DNA of 64,000 nt from Hippophae tibetana (taxonomy: Eukaryota; Streptophyta; Magnoliopsida; Rosales; Elaeagnaceae), in contig CM072809.1 in NCBI GenBank assembly GCA_037013495.1, positions 4,611,001-4,675,000 of the forward strand, read 5' to 3'. The translations under genes and the position numbers were made by a program. Shown here in pieces: positions 9,747 through 22,580 of this stretch (position 1 is its first letter; each line of letters begins with the position of its first letter). The notes beneath the pieces are model-generated. The model was not told where the DNA came from and did no database searches. It saw only the letters and a list, made by a program, of their open reading frames with translations.

Positions 9747-12700
9747 ATGGCAGATAATGATATTGCTTCACCTCTCCTCCGAGCTTCTTATCACCCCGAC
9801 TTAGTTCTAGATGTCGATGAAGGTGACCATCCACAAGCAGAACCAACTCATCAGCGGCCTTCAACCCAAATCCATCATCAGAATCGCAATCAAAATCACA
9901 ATCACAATCACATTGAAGTTCGATATGATGTATATCCCCATGCGAATTCTCATAACCCCTTTGCTTTTCTTGGATCAGTTTGGCCCGACGTGCCCAGCCC
10001 GAGCACGTTGAACCCATTTCTCAATCATACGGCGAAAATTGAAGGGCTTTACGAGTTTGCGAAGATCTTGATTTGCTTGCCCCTTGCGTTGGCAAGACTC
10101 ATTATTTTTGGAGTTTGTCTGTCGGTTGGGTTTCTAGCTACCAAATTGGCTCTTCAAGGTTGGAAGGATAGAGAAAGCCCTATGCCTAAGTGGAGCAGCA
10201 GGATTATGTGGATCACTCGGATTTGTGCTCGTTGTATACTATTTTCTTTTGGGTAAGCTCGCTTACCTTTTATTTGTATTTTATAATGCCTGATTTTAGC
10301 TCAGTTATGTTTGATTAGTGTGAAGATAAGATTCATTGATGACCTGATAATCGATTTCTAATCGCCGCATAATGGGTTTTAGTTGTTTACTTGCATGAGG
10401 CTAAGCTTAGAGGAAACCATCCACAGTTTCTGTGGGCATGAAAACATGTAATTACGTTGGTCTTTGCTTTTCGTAAACTTGGTTTTTGATTTTTGTTTCT
10501 TCTCTTCTTTCTTTTTGTGAGTTCAGTTATTTATTTTTCTGAACTTGAGCGTAGCATGTTTAGATGCTCGCAAGTCCAAGTTGTAATTAGGGTAAACGTT
10601 ATGTTAAAGCTAAGCTTTGGGTCACGCGGGTCATAGAGAAGTGGAGATCAGTGTTTTATCGTATTTTATGTCTTGTTGACGGGCAGATGAAGGAAAAGAG
10701 TTGAGATGAGTTTATGGTAGTAAAATTGATTCAATGTGTTGATGAGCTGAAAATGTTTAACTCACCTATATAATAAGCAGCTCGCTAACTCATTTAACAA
10801 AATGTTTTTATCAAAAAATAATTATTATAATGCTACTATGGAAAAATACACTTAAAAGATAGCAATTTTTTTAGTCGTTTTACAAAATATGATTAAAAGA
10901 TAATACTTATACTAATGTTTTTGTTCTTAAATATAATTATAAATATATTTTATTTTTATTTTTAAAAATATAAATAAGCTATCTCGTAAGCTACACAACG
11001 CAACTCATTTAAAAATGATTTGAACGGAATTAAGCTAAGATAAAATTTAAATGGTGAGTTGACCTGAGCTACAACTCACCTAAACTGAGCTAAATATAAG
11101 CAATTAAGCTAGCTCAATTCATTTGACATTTCTAATTTATTGAAGTGAGAATTCAGCAGATTCAACTGGCCTTACTGATGCGAGAAAGTGTTTAGGTCTT
11201 ACGTGAATTGCTGGAAATTTTGTCAACTTAGTTTCTGTCTTTTGTTATGTTCATTACTTGTGAAACGTTCTGTGTGTTCTAGTCTGGTTGGTTTGAATTT
11301 ATTCTCACTCTCTTTTTTGGGATGTTGTATACGCCTCATAGTAGCTTTTTTCATCTCTCCCATTTGCAGCTACCATTGGATTAGACGGAAAGGGAAACCT
11401 GCTCCTAGGGAAAGGGCTCCGATTGTTGTGTCTAATCATGTCTCATACATTGAACCTATTTTCTACTTTTATGAATTGTGTCCAACCATTGTAGCATCCG
11501 AGTCTCATGATTCCATACCTTTTGTTGGAACTATCATTAGAGCTATGCAGGTAACTTAGTGCTTCTTCAATGGGAAATCAAGATTTTATAATTAATAGCT
11601 TGCTATTACTTCTTTAGTTGCTCATATTTAGATTCATTTTTTCATGTTTCAATTCATTTAATGCTCTCAGGTAATATATGTTAATAGATTCTCACCATCA
11701 TCAAGGAAGCTTGCTGTTAATGAAATAAAGGTAAAAGGTTTCTGTAGAATGTGTTTGATTTATTTGCTGATGATATGTAAATGTTATCAATCATACTGCA
11801 TTATATGTCATCGGGTGATTTAATGTTTTCCATTTCTCTCACTAATCCAGTAAATTGTGCTGTATAACTTAACTGTAATAAGCTTTTAAAATAAACAATG
11901 AAGTTTTTAAACGTATACATGTTTTTACTACAAATCTATTGAGCTATTTGAAACTCGATGACGAAATCTGAACAGCAGGTAACTGTTCGTCTTAAAAAGA
12001 TAATCTATGTATTACTTATATGTGGTTTTATACCTGGCCGATATATTTTGATGGACACTTTCTGCGTGGATTTTGATTTACATTTCCAGTTTATTGCAAT
12101 TTGCAACAAACAATGTGCTTCCTAAATTGAGCTGATTATCTCCGATGCCTTTTCTAGTAAACTTGCATGCCCGTTTTTTTATGTTCTAGAAAAAACATTG
12201 AACTGACAGTTAATGACTTTTGGTCCCTTCTCGTTATTAATGCTGCAATATACATTTTGCTTGCTAAAGCAGCTTTTGATAATATTGCTTTAGCCTGATA
12301 TAAAATAATATTTAAAGCTATTGAAATTTTAGTAGCGGATGTAGTAACTTATCAAATGTAACTACCTGGAAAATTCTAAGTAAGAACCAAAAATAAATTA
12401 TTTTTTATCAATTTATAAGCCATTTGATACAGAAATCTGTTTTCAAGGATCTGAATACAGAGAAAGGCTTCTTGCGATAGATTTCCTCGAGTTCTTTTAT
12501 TTCCTGAGGGAACAACAACAAATGGACGGGTCCTTATTTCATTCCAACTTGGTGCATTTATCCCTGGTTACCCGATCCAACCAGTAATAGTTCGCTATCC
12601 CCATGTGCATTTTGACCAATCCTGGTAGGACATTTTATTAATGTGGAAGTTTTCTTTAGTTCTGTATTTAGTGGTATTATCATTTCTTAGCCTTTACTTC

Positions 12701-15700
12701 TTACAATATTTAGGGGTCACATTTCTTTAGCAAAGCTCATGCTTCGAATGTTTACACAATTTCACAATTTTATGGAGGTATGTTATTTGGTTTGCTGTTG
12801 ATTAATTGATTTGGGTACTTCCTGTGAATTTACGTCTCTCTTAATTACTGGTTTAATTCATTTTTTGAATTAACAGGTAGAATACCTTCCTCTTGTCTCA
12901 CCCCTTGATTATAAAAGAGAAAGTGCTGTTCATTTTGCCAAAAGGGTATGTTTCTGCTTGCTATTGACTAGTTGATTTTAATAATTTTTAGTTTCAGTGT
13001 ATTTCAAATTTTCAACTTTTCAGTATATTATTGATAGGAATAATTAATTTTAAACTGTTGTAAGAAAACTAATTGGAAGTCTTGTAATATCCTTATGAGC
13101 TATGAGATATGAGAATGCTATGTTTTCCATTAAATAAAATGATCTGGACCAGAAAGTTTGACCGTTTATCTCTCCATCTCTTTCCTAATCTTTCACATTT
13201 GCGTAACATGTATAGAATTTGTTGGATAAGTTTGATTTACTTTCTCATTTTTGTGCTATATGTATTATGGTGACAATTTCGATACAAATAAATGCAGACT
13301 GGCCATACTATAGCAAGTGCTTTAAATGTTGTACAAACATCTCATTCGTATGGGGATTTAATGCTGCTCACCAAGGCATCACTCTGCAAACAGGTATTTA
13401 TATCGAATTTGTTGATTTGTATTATTAAGGAATTAACAATCTTTTCTTGTTTGTTCTTATATAAAAGAATATTTTCTTGTTTGTTGATAATAACATGATA
13501 ATCACTTTCATCTGCCCAATCCATTTTCCACATGGCATGCATATGAATTATGATGGACAGCTAAGTCATAACAAGTAATGATACCTTTCACGAAGTAAAT
13601 AATTAAAAACTTCAGCTTTGTTTTCTATACCATGAATATATCTCTTATGTTTTATATATATCTATCTCAGGCAGTTTCCATTTTAGAATCAGTACCATTA
13701 TTACTTCAACATGCTTTATAAGGGTTTTTTTTTTTTGGTTAAATTGTATTTAAAGGAACACCTGTGACTGTGCTAGTTAATTATGCTCGCATATTAGCTG
13801 ATTTTTTCTTACCATGTTTTTGCAGGAGAAGCCCTCAGCTTATTTGGTTGAAATGGCTAAGGTGCAGTCAGCATATCCATGCACTGAAGTGCTGCTGAAA
13901 TGTTATTTATAATTCTTTAAGACTGAAATTTTATATTTGTGTATCCTTGTTTTTAGAACAGCATTTTCTTTAACCTACCTTGTTTGTATGGTAAAGCAAG
14001 TATTTTTTCTTTTTTATGTACTCCGTCAACTCTAGAAATTATTATATCAGCTCCTATCATCTGTCCTTACCACTTATATATTCTGCCTAGGCCTTTCAAA
14101 GATACTTTAAAGAAATGCAAGTTTATTCAGAATTTTATCACAATGGGGTATTAAATCAATTTAAAGGAAGATGGTTGCGTGCTTTTGTATTCTGTGTTTA
14201 TGTATGGTTATGTATATGCTAGAGATCCATATTTTATGCTCAGCAAATAGCTTGTACTAAAAAAAAAATTTGAAAACCAAATGAAATTTATCACTCACAA
14301 ACTTGGTACCAGATGTTTGAGTAATGAATGGCACTTGGGAACAAATTTCTTATATAGGTCATTCTGACTTACAGAGGATATAATCCTTCTATTTTGACCC
14401 TTAGATTTATCAAGATTAATCTCCTCCATTGAATTTAAAATTGTTTATTTTGATAACTATTCACCATACATGGGTAGTGAGATATAAGATACATCTTCTG
14501 CAAGTTAGACTTTTCCTTACATAATTTTTATCACATCGCACTTTAGTTTGGAAATATATTCATCGCCCAGTTTTCATGGACCACTTTATATTCTGTTGCA
14601 CTTATCATTCACAATAATTCCATGTTACATATTCTTTACTTCTGCCAATGGAATATCTGAGTAATTAAACTATTTTCGCCGTTGAAGTCGCCGTTTCTGT
14701 TATATATTACCTTGAATAATTTACCTACACTGATATGAGACCTGAAACACAAATAATACGTTTCCCTTTTTGTTTTTTAGGTACACCATATTAGCAGCTT
14801 CGAAGCTGTGGACTTACTAGAGAAGTTTCTCTCCATGAATCCTGATAATAGGTATGATTGAGATGTTTTATACTCAGTGAATTTTTATAGGTTTCTGTCT
14901 TTAGTTGAAAACAATCACCTTTCTTTAGAAGTTTATATATTTTGATTTTGATTTAATAACATGTTGAATCTTAGGGTGTTTTGTATCATTGTATGTCATT
15001 GGGTACTTCTACCTATGCCTTGGATGATTTGTTATTTCATCCCTTTAGGTTCAAAGGATGCAGAAAGTTTCTCATTGCTTTTCTCATGATTATTTTTTCT
15101 CAAGTACTATTGCTACACTCTTGATTGTGACACACACACACTCGCCCATCCCAATAAACAAGAATGTTAATACTTATATTAATACGTTGTACATCCTTAC
15201 ATACCTGATTTGTTTTTGCCCTGCTGTTGAGGTGCTAGCAGTTCTCAATAATTTCTTGATTGCTACCTCCATTTTCTATTTTTATTAGATAGAATAATAC
15301 TTATGCTATTTAAATTACTTGCTCTATATTGCATGCATATAAGATGTCATTGATTCGTATATGAATGCTAGATATTCCTGTCAAACTTGAGAAGAGGGAG
15401 ATGGAGGACAGAACATGGATTTTGTCTTATCTAACAACTTTGCTAAATTGCTGAGTCAAACTAAGTTGATGGTTTCTCCATTTTTTTGGGGTCATTTCTT
15501 GGTCATGTATTCTGATTCCTATTTTTTGTATCATTCAAACTATTATAGTTAATTCATTTTTTAATTTAGTGTTCAAATTTTTAACTGCTATGCAATTTTA
15601 TCAGTAATTAAATTTTATGTTTGATTAATTTCATTTTATGGAAGTTTTAAACTCTCAATATTGTCTCACATACAGTGGTCGTGTTAAGTACCATAATTTT

Positions 15701-18282
15701 GTGAAGGTCCTGCGGCTCAAGCATTGTACTTTAACTGAAGAGGTCAGTCTGTTACTTAACTGCTTTTCTAGGCCTTCAGTATAGTCTACTATGTTTAACT
15801 TTCTATAAAAATAGCCATGCTTTATTAACCATTGTATTAGACAATTATTCCCACATATTCTGGGTTTAGAGTACATGCCGTTGTTGCCTTATAGGACAGT
15901 TTGTGGAACGTATGAGTTGCTTCATTTTATTTACAGGTTTGAGCAGATGAGATGGTAGATAATACTTCAATAAATGATTTTAATCTGTCATTTACATTAA
16001 AAAAAATTACTTATTCTTGGTCTGCCTTTTGTTATTTAAAAGTAGGAGTATAAATTGAGATGAGATGTCCCATTAGCCCATTGTATAACTTATTAATTTT
16101 AGGAAACTATCCCATCTTGTCTCACTTAATTTTTGATGGGATGAGATGTTAATGGTATGGTACTAGTTGGGATAACTTAATTGTCCCAAATGAGCCTAAA
16201 TAAAACAATTAAAATTACAAAAAACAATGAGAAATATGAAATATGAATATTTATAATGTGAAAATTTAATGAAGAAAAATGATGGAACATTATATTTATA
16301 GTGATGCACATTAGGACTACAATCTAGATTAGAGATGACAACTAATTGGATCTAATCCTATCTGATAATGATCTAATCTGATTCCTTCGTCAAAAGATCT
16401 AATTTTATCTGATCTGTTTTATTTTATAGATCAGATGGATTATATTAGGTATTGATTCGTAAATTAATGGATATCCATGACTCAATCTAAATTGTTAAAA
16501 AAAAATTGATTTTTCTGAAACTAAAATATTATTTGATGTTATGCATTATATATTTAAGATTGAAAATTTATAAAAAAACAATAAAAAAATATTATATATT
16601 GTAGGAAAATACTTTGTTACTTCTTTTTTAGAAAAATTCTTACTTTTTTTTAACTGATTATGAAAAATTAAAAAATAATATTGTTGATAATAAATATAAG
16701 AAAAAATAAATAGTTATGAATATGATGAAATTTAAATTTTTTCTTTAATAAAATTTAAATATTAATAGATAGATTTATGAAAATTTTAAGAAAAAGAAAA
16801 ATTTATAAAATTGTAAGAGAATTTTAAAAATGATTATACATAATGTTAAATATTTTCAAATAAATAATTGTAAAAATTAAGAAATTATGTTGGAAATGTA
16901 TGATTCTAGTTCTAAAATTATAGTTGTAAAAAAGATTTAGATTTGGATTGATTTGATTCGATCTGGCCCGATCTAAGGATCGATATGTTCTAATCTGTCA
17001 TGATTCGATCCAATTCGTTGATCTTGTATATGGATTATGTTCGATGCGATAAAAAAATGATTAGTTCTGATCTGATCCAGAGTGGATCACATGGAGCAAA
17101 TATCCTTGAAGTTCCGATTTGGTGGATCTTTTTGCCATCCTCGATCTAGATGGGATAAGATGATATTTAAATAAAATGAGTAGAACATAAGTTCGTTAAG
17201 AACGCTAATGGGATATCGGATGGGATGATATAACTTACTTTACTTCTTTATTTAAAAGTGAGACATGTAGAATTGTAGACTTCTCTTGCTAGTTCCAGTG
17301 CTTACTGTTTCTTGTAAGTTGTTAAAGAGCTATAAATTTTCCTTTTAAAGATCAAACTCAGGTTTCTTTCTCATTTTGATTGCCACAGATACAAAATACT
17401 TGCAGGCACTTGCATGCTATATCTATATGCATATTCTATAAAATATATAAAATATAACTGTTCTAATAAATATAGTATTAATTTACTATTTTCTGTGTCT
17501 TTAGTTCATAATTAATTTTTGTTGAATTGCAGATATTTGCATTCGTTGACGCCGACAACCATGGAGCGGTCACATTTAAGCAGGTAACCCTCAAACTCCC
17601 TTAGTATATTTATTTTATTAGTGGAGAACAGATATGATAGTATATTTATTTTGGAGATTAGTATTGTCTGCGACTCTGCGAGAGATTAGTATTGACCTGA
17701 AGACCTTGTATGACAATGAATTTTTGTTAAGCACAAGCCAGAAGGCTTTGTACCTGCCTCCACATAACTGTTCTGTTTTGTCTCTTTCAGTTTTTATTTG
17801 CCATAGCAAATATCATGAAGCAGCCTTTGTTCCAACAAGCTTGTGAATTAGCCTTTGCCAGATGTAGTGCTGGAGAAAATGACTACATTTCACAGCAAGA
17901 AGTAATTGGTTAAACTGCATTTTTATTTCTGGATTCTTAGAAACATTTAACTGCAGAAAATTGATTTCCATGTTGCAATTTCTTTCTTTTTTGATCAGTT
18001 ATTGTCATGCATCAAACTTGTAATTGCAGACATGAATGACAGTGAGGTAAGGGCTTTTCTGAGCTGTGTTGTTATTGAACTCTCCCTTTCACATAAAGCT
18101 TCCAGTGACTATTACATCGCGACTTTTCTCACATATCTGTTTTGCAGATCCATGAGCTGTTTGATCTATTTCATACCGATAAGGATGGTAAAATCAACAA
18201 GCATGAATTTATAACCTGTCTGCGGCAGAATCCTCTGCTGATTGCACTTTTCTCTTCTTGTTTCGGCAAAAGAAGCCGTTAG
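9747..18282 (+). CDS. LPEAT2: Lysophospholipid acyltransferase LPEAT2 (EF-hand type)
   Basis: Fourteen coding exons give 552 residues: 9747-10252, 11370-11550, 11671-11730, 12461-12624, 12714-12777, 12877-12945, 13298-13393, 13826-13861, 14781-14851, 15676-15742, 17533-17583, 17791-17901, 17999-18046 and 18148-18282. All introns are GT-AG and phases agree. The enzyme acylates lysophosphatidylethanolamine and related lysolipids from acyl-CoA at the ER. The N-terminal part is variable and hydrophilic. A membrane segment follows (ICLPLALARLIIFGVCLSVG). The acyltransferase boxes are NHVSYIEP (the HX4D/E catalytic site), LFPEGTTTNG and GAFIPGYPIQPV. The C-terminal third carries degenerate EF-hands, including TDKDGKINKHEF. 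Length and order match Arabidopsis LPEAT2 (about 540 residues). The ATG at 9747 (MADND) is the first in frame. The C-terminus is GKRSR, with no clear KKXX signal. Confidence 0.95.
16030..17285. mobile_element. Possible outer DNA-transposon relic in LPEAT2 intron 10
   Basis: The block near 16035-16090 (TTTAAAAGTAGG, then GATGTCCCATTAGC) resembles the reverse complement of 17190-17280 (ACTTTTAAATAAAG, then GATATCCCATTAGC). It brackets the nested hAT-like element. The match is imperfect, and no clear target duplication was found for this outer unit. Confidence 0.4.
16330..17143. mobile_element. Non-autonomous hAT-like element nested in LPEAT2 intron 10
   Basis: An 8-bp direct repeat ATCTAGAT flanks the unit at 16322-16329 and 17144-17151. 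The ends are TAGAGATGACAA on the left and, reverse-complemented, CGAGGATGGCAA on the right, a short imperfect terminal inverted repeat. An 8-bp target duplication with (T)AGGGATGGCAA-like ends is typical of plant hAT elements. The 814-bp interior is AT-rich with many GATCTAAT/GATCTGAT strings. It has no transposase frame, so it would depend on a helper elsewhere. Confidence 0.65.
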
Positions 18283-18500
18283 AAGATGGTAAGAGGACGA
18301 AGACAATTTTGTAGTGGGTTGGTTTATAATGCTTTCGTGAGCTGCTGTTTGTAACGTGATAATTGAATTTGTTTCTTCACAGTTGTGGAGGGGAATGTTG
18401 TGGATTTCAAGCATCTGATATTTTTTGAAGACCTTGCCTCCAAAAATTGTCTATATTGAGCTTCCATGAGAGAACATACCTTTTCTGTTGATCTGTAATG
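18283..18500 (+). other. LPEAT2 3' UTR, possibly spliced
   Basis: This follows TAG at 18280-18282. A GTAAGAGG donor at about 18289 and a TTCTTCACAG acceptor at about 18382 suggest an intron within the 3' UTR. The likely end is the T-rich region after 18500. The polyadenylation site is not identified. Confidence 0.45.
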
Positions 18501-21500
18501 AAAAAATATTATTTTTTAGACTTATTTTCTTGTTAGTATTATGTTTTTTTATTATTATAGTATTATGTTTTTTCTTTTAATAATAAGTATTATGTATTTG
18601 AGTTCCTAAAATTCTTTTAATGATAGGTATGGTAGAGCTGGTAATTTTTGACAGGACCTATGAAAGTTATAAACCCCCGGGGGAAGGAGGGTAAGGTTAA
18701 TATAGTTCATAAACGGGTCAATCCAGTTTGACCCGTTTATTAAATGGGCTGGGTTCATGTAAAATTAGTTGTGGTAAATTGATTGACTCGTGTGCAACCC
18801 ATTAAAAATAATTGCACTATAACAAATGGGTTAGCAAAATTTTATATTTTTGAAATTTTGGATATAGTACTATTTTTAAGATTTTTAGGACTTTTGTATT
18901 TAAAAGTTTTGATTATATTTTAACCTTTAGAAATTTTTAACATTTATTTTTGTAGAAATTTTAAACCTATTTTTAGTTTTAGAATTTTGAAAATATTTAT
19001 ATATATTTTTTACATATTTCTATTTTTATAATTTTTGGCCAATCTTCTATTTTTTGATATTTTGCAAATATTTATATATTTTGAAATTTCAATCGTTTTT
19101 TATTTTTAGAAATTTAGAATAGAATTCATTTAAAAAAATAGTATATATTTCTATTTTTTATAGAATTTAAAAGAAAATGTAGTTTTAGGAAAATTCCAAA
19201 AGTTAATTAATTTTTAGAAACTTTGTGCATATTTGTATATTTTGAAATTTTTAGACATTTTATTTTTATAAATTTTATATATTTTTATTTCTAGAAATTT
19301 TGGTTAATTTTATATTTTTAAGTTTTTTTGGACATTTCTATTTTAAGAAATATTGAAGTTTTTTTTTAGTTTTTTTTTCACAATTTATTTTTTAAAGTTT
19401 TAGATATATATTTCTATTTTTTGAAAATTTGGTCAATTTTCTATTTTTTGAAATTTTAGAACATTTTTCATTCTAGAAAATTTGGAAATTTTAATAGAAT
19501 AAAAGTTTTGAAACTTTTTTGTTTCTAGAAATGTTTTATAATTGTTTTTTATATAGAAATTTTAGATAATTTTCTGTTTTTAGAAGTTTTGTACAATTTC
19601 TATTTTTAAAAAGTTTCAAAAATATTTATTTCTAAAAAAATTGGAAATTTTTGGCATATTTTTGTTTTATAATTTTGCATATTTTTCTATTTTATTAACT
19701 TTATAAACTATCCAAACTTTATACAAATAAAAAAAAAGTTTTTTTTCAAATTTTCTTAATGCAGCAAAAAAATTGGAACTTTAGAAAATTGTTTAACTTC
19801 CTAAAGTATAAAAGTGATAAAGCTTTACATAAATATAATATTTGTTAAGGTAGAACTATTTTTGCATTTCATTTTATTGTTTCCGTAACATATTTATTAT
19901 TAATTTTAAAAATTATTAAAAATATTCTTAATAAATTTTAATTAATATAGAATAAATATATTAAAAACAAAATGACATTTTTAAATTTAACAATAAACAA
20001 ATAGTGGAAACAAGAAAATGCTAAGTGATAATAACCTTGTCAAACTTTCTAAAGATATTTAAAAAAAAAATTGTTCAAACTTTCTAAAAGTAAAAGATAC
20101 ACAGTACTTAGTAATTAGGGTCACCAAAATGAATTTAAGTACATAAAATTTAAAAAAATTATGTTCTTTAAAATCTTTATTAAAAACATGAGCATTAAGA
20201 ATGGAAGAAAAAAAAACTAAAAAGGAAATAAAACAAAGCTCCCTTTCATTACTAGTTTTTTTTTTTCATATGAGGTTTCACTTTCCCGATTAGTGTATAA
20301 AATAGCTATACATCTTTATGTTTATTGTAAATAATTTTTCAATGTTTAGAAAGTTTGAAATTTTATTTTATTTTTAGAAAGTTTTAAGAAATAATATATT
20401 TATATTTCATAATTTTTTTAGCATATATTATGCTCTTGTATAGTTACTAAAAAGAAAATGGAAAATGGAAAACTTATACTACAAAGACCTAGAATAGTAA
20501 AGAGTGTATAAAGAAAAATCCTATCTGATGTATAAATAATACATTTATTTAATTAGTTTTGTTTTTAATCTTTAAAAAAAAAATATATCTAATGTTCTCG
20601 TTAAAAAATATATACTTATTTATGTTAAGAACAATAAATCTATATTTTTTTAAAAAAATTAAAAATAAAATTCAATGTATGAAAAATGTTACATAATTAA
20701 ACAAAAAAAATAAAATAGAAGTCTTTAAGCATATAAAAATAAATTTATTATATGAGGTGATAAATAAAACTCACTAGATAACAATAAGCATCTGCTTAAC
20801 CGCAAATATAAGAACACTATTTTTTTCATCTTTGATATGCCTATAATACTTCTAATATAGATTGAGAGAGGTTTCAAATACCACCGTTAAAATATGTGTG
20901 GCTAAGATTTAAAACCTAGTTGCAAAAGTTTATCCAAATCCTACTTAATGATATGCTGTGATTAAAATAATATTAAAAATAGTTCTAAAAAAATAATTTA
21001 ATTTATATTTATATCATTACATTTTCAAAACTTAATATTTGAATCTAATTTTTTAAAACTTTTATACTAAACTTTTAAATACTATAATTTAATCTTCGAA
21101 TTTTTAAAATTATTAAAATACATATTTATTAATAAAAAAATTAATATCTATGCTTAAAATTTTAAAAATTTAAGAATTAAAGAATTTAAAATCTAAATGA
21201 TCTTGAAAATAGAATTTGTTGGAATAAACTAAATAGCATTGTTAAAAAAAAAAAAAAAAAAAAACTGGTTGCACTTTCACATCAATACCACGCGTTTAGT
21301 AAAGTTTCAAATGGAGATACATTTTCTTGATATCTTGGGCCGAAGCTACACAAAAGAGAGTAATTATTTAATGTACATGACAAACCTTTGGTAGTAATTA
21401 TGCATTCAGAAATGTGAAACAAATATAAGGCGATATTGATTTATCAATTCATTCTGTAAAAGAAAAAAAAATCCAATAATTATTCCCTGTATAATCAACA

Positions 21501-22580
21501 TTTCTTCCTCTCGGGATCCTTGTTTTACTATAAGAAGGAAAGATTTATAATGGATTTTATTTTTGAATCTTTATTTGCAGTGTAGCATTGTAACATTGCA
21601 AATATGGAATGAGCAGAACGACAACTTGCTCAACAGAGAAAGCAATCCAAGTTCTAATGTTAAGACTCAACTGTTCATTGGACTGCCAGAAACAAGAGTG
21701 AAGCGCTTCATTCCCCGCATCTGTGTTTATGAATGAAGAAAGTGACACAAACAAAACCAGTAAGATAACAAAATGCTATGATGGGAGATACTTTTGATGT
21801 CTTGTTTTAGATAGTTTTTGAATCTTTATATATAACTTGTGATACTTGATTATGAATTTAATATGTATATTTTGTTTTTCAAATAATATAAAATTTTGAT
21901 AATTTTATTTTCACAAATTGAATATATTTAGCATTTTTCTTAAAATTGACGTACTTTTATCACCTTATTGGTACATTTTTGAACATTATTTCTTACAAAT
22001 TTTATTATTTTAGATTATTTTTTGGAGGAAAAATTGAAACTTAGTAGATGTTTGAAAAAAAATATTTCAATTTAAAAAAAAATATTTTGTTCAGATGATT
22101 TTTCTCTAAGCTCCAGGAAATAAGATTTGTGCCAAGATATTCTGAAGATTGTTTTTACAAACTAGACAATTTCACTTGGAGTCGATAAAAGCTCTTCCCC
22201 TCAAGGTTCTTCTAAGGACTAAGGATGGGTGATACTGGTCCAAGTAAAGGAGACGACAAGACTTGGAAAAAGAGAATGATAACCAGTTATTGCTCTCACT
22301 GGAGAAAAAGAGAGCAAGAGTTTTTTAGGACTTTGAATAAAAGGCTGAGAGCAAGAGAAGTTGCTCTCATCTCTAACCATAATGAAAATAGACAATTTCT
22401 TATAATCATCATAATATTCTGAAAATAAAACCTTAAAAAAAATGACAAAGTCCTACAAAATAATAAAGTCCCAAATTAAAATACTTAAATCCTGATTTAA
22501 ATACGGATTGTCTACGTCACTTCTTGAGTCACAAAAAAGTCTTTTTTGTGCCCAAGAAGACAAGATGATTAAATACCATC
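18501..22580. other. AT-rich spacer between LPEAT2 and fructokinase
   Basis: No recognisable gene. It contains a GACCCGTTTA/AAACGGGTCA-type dispersed-repeat motif at about 18700-18760, the degenerate AT repeat at 18840-19720, and a 21-bp A-tract at 21244-21264. A less AT-rich patch at 21480-21780 has a 65-codon minus-strand frame that I do not recognise. Another such patch lies at 22110-22400. The last 100 bp or so should hold the fructokinase 3' UTR (minus strand). Confidence 0.55.
18840..19720. repeat. Degenerate short-period AT repeat
   Basis: Variants of TTTCTATTTTTAGAAATTTT followed by GGNNAATTTT-like spacers recur roughly every 30-60 bp over nearly 900 bp. They form many short self-complementary AAATTTC/GAAATTT blocks. 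Unit boundaries are too eroded to define an exact period. Confidence 0.6.

Noticed and set aside
13219..13542. Several 66-69 codon frames on both strands
   Set aside because: They overlap LPEAT2 exon 7 and its flanking introns in other frames or on the other strand.
21557..21754. 65-codon minus-strand frame in the fructokinase downstream spacer
   Set aside because: The protein has no recognised motif, no proper ATG context and no partner exons, so it is not called as a gene. It remains a possible gene fragment.
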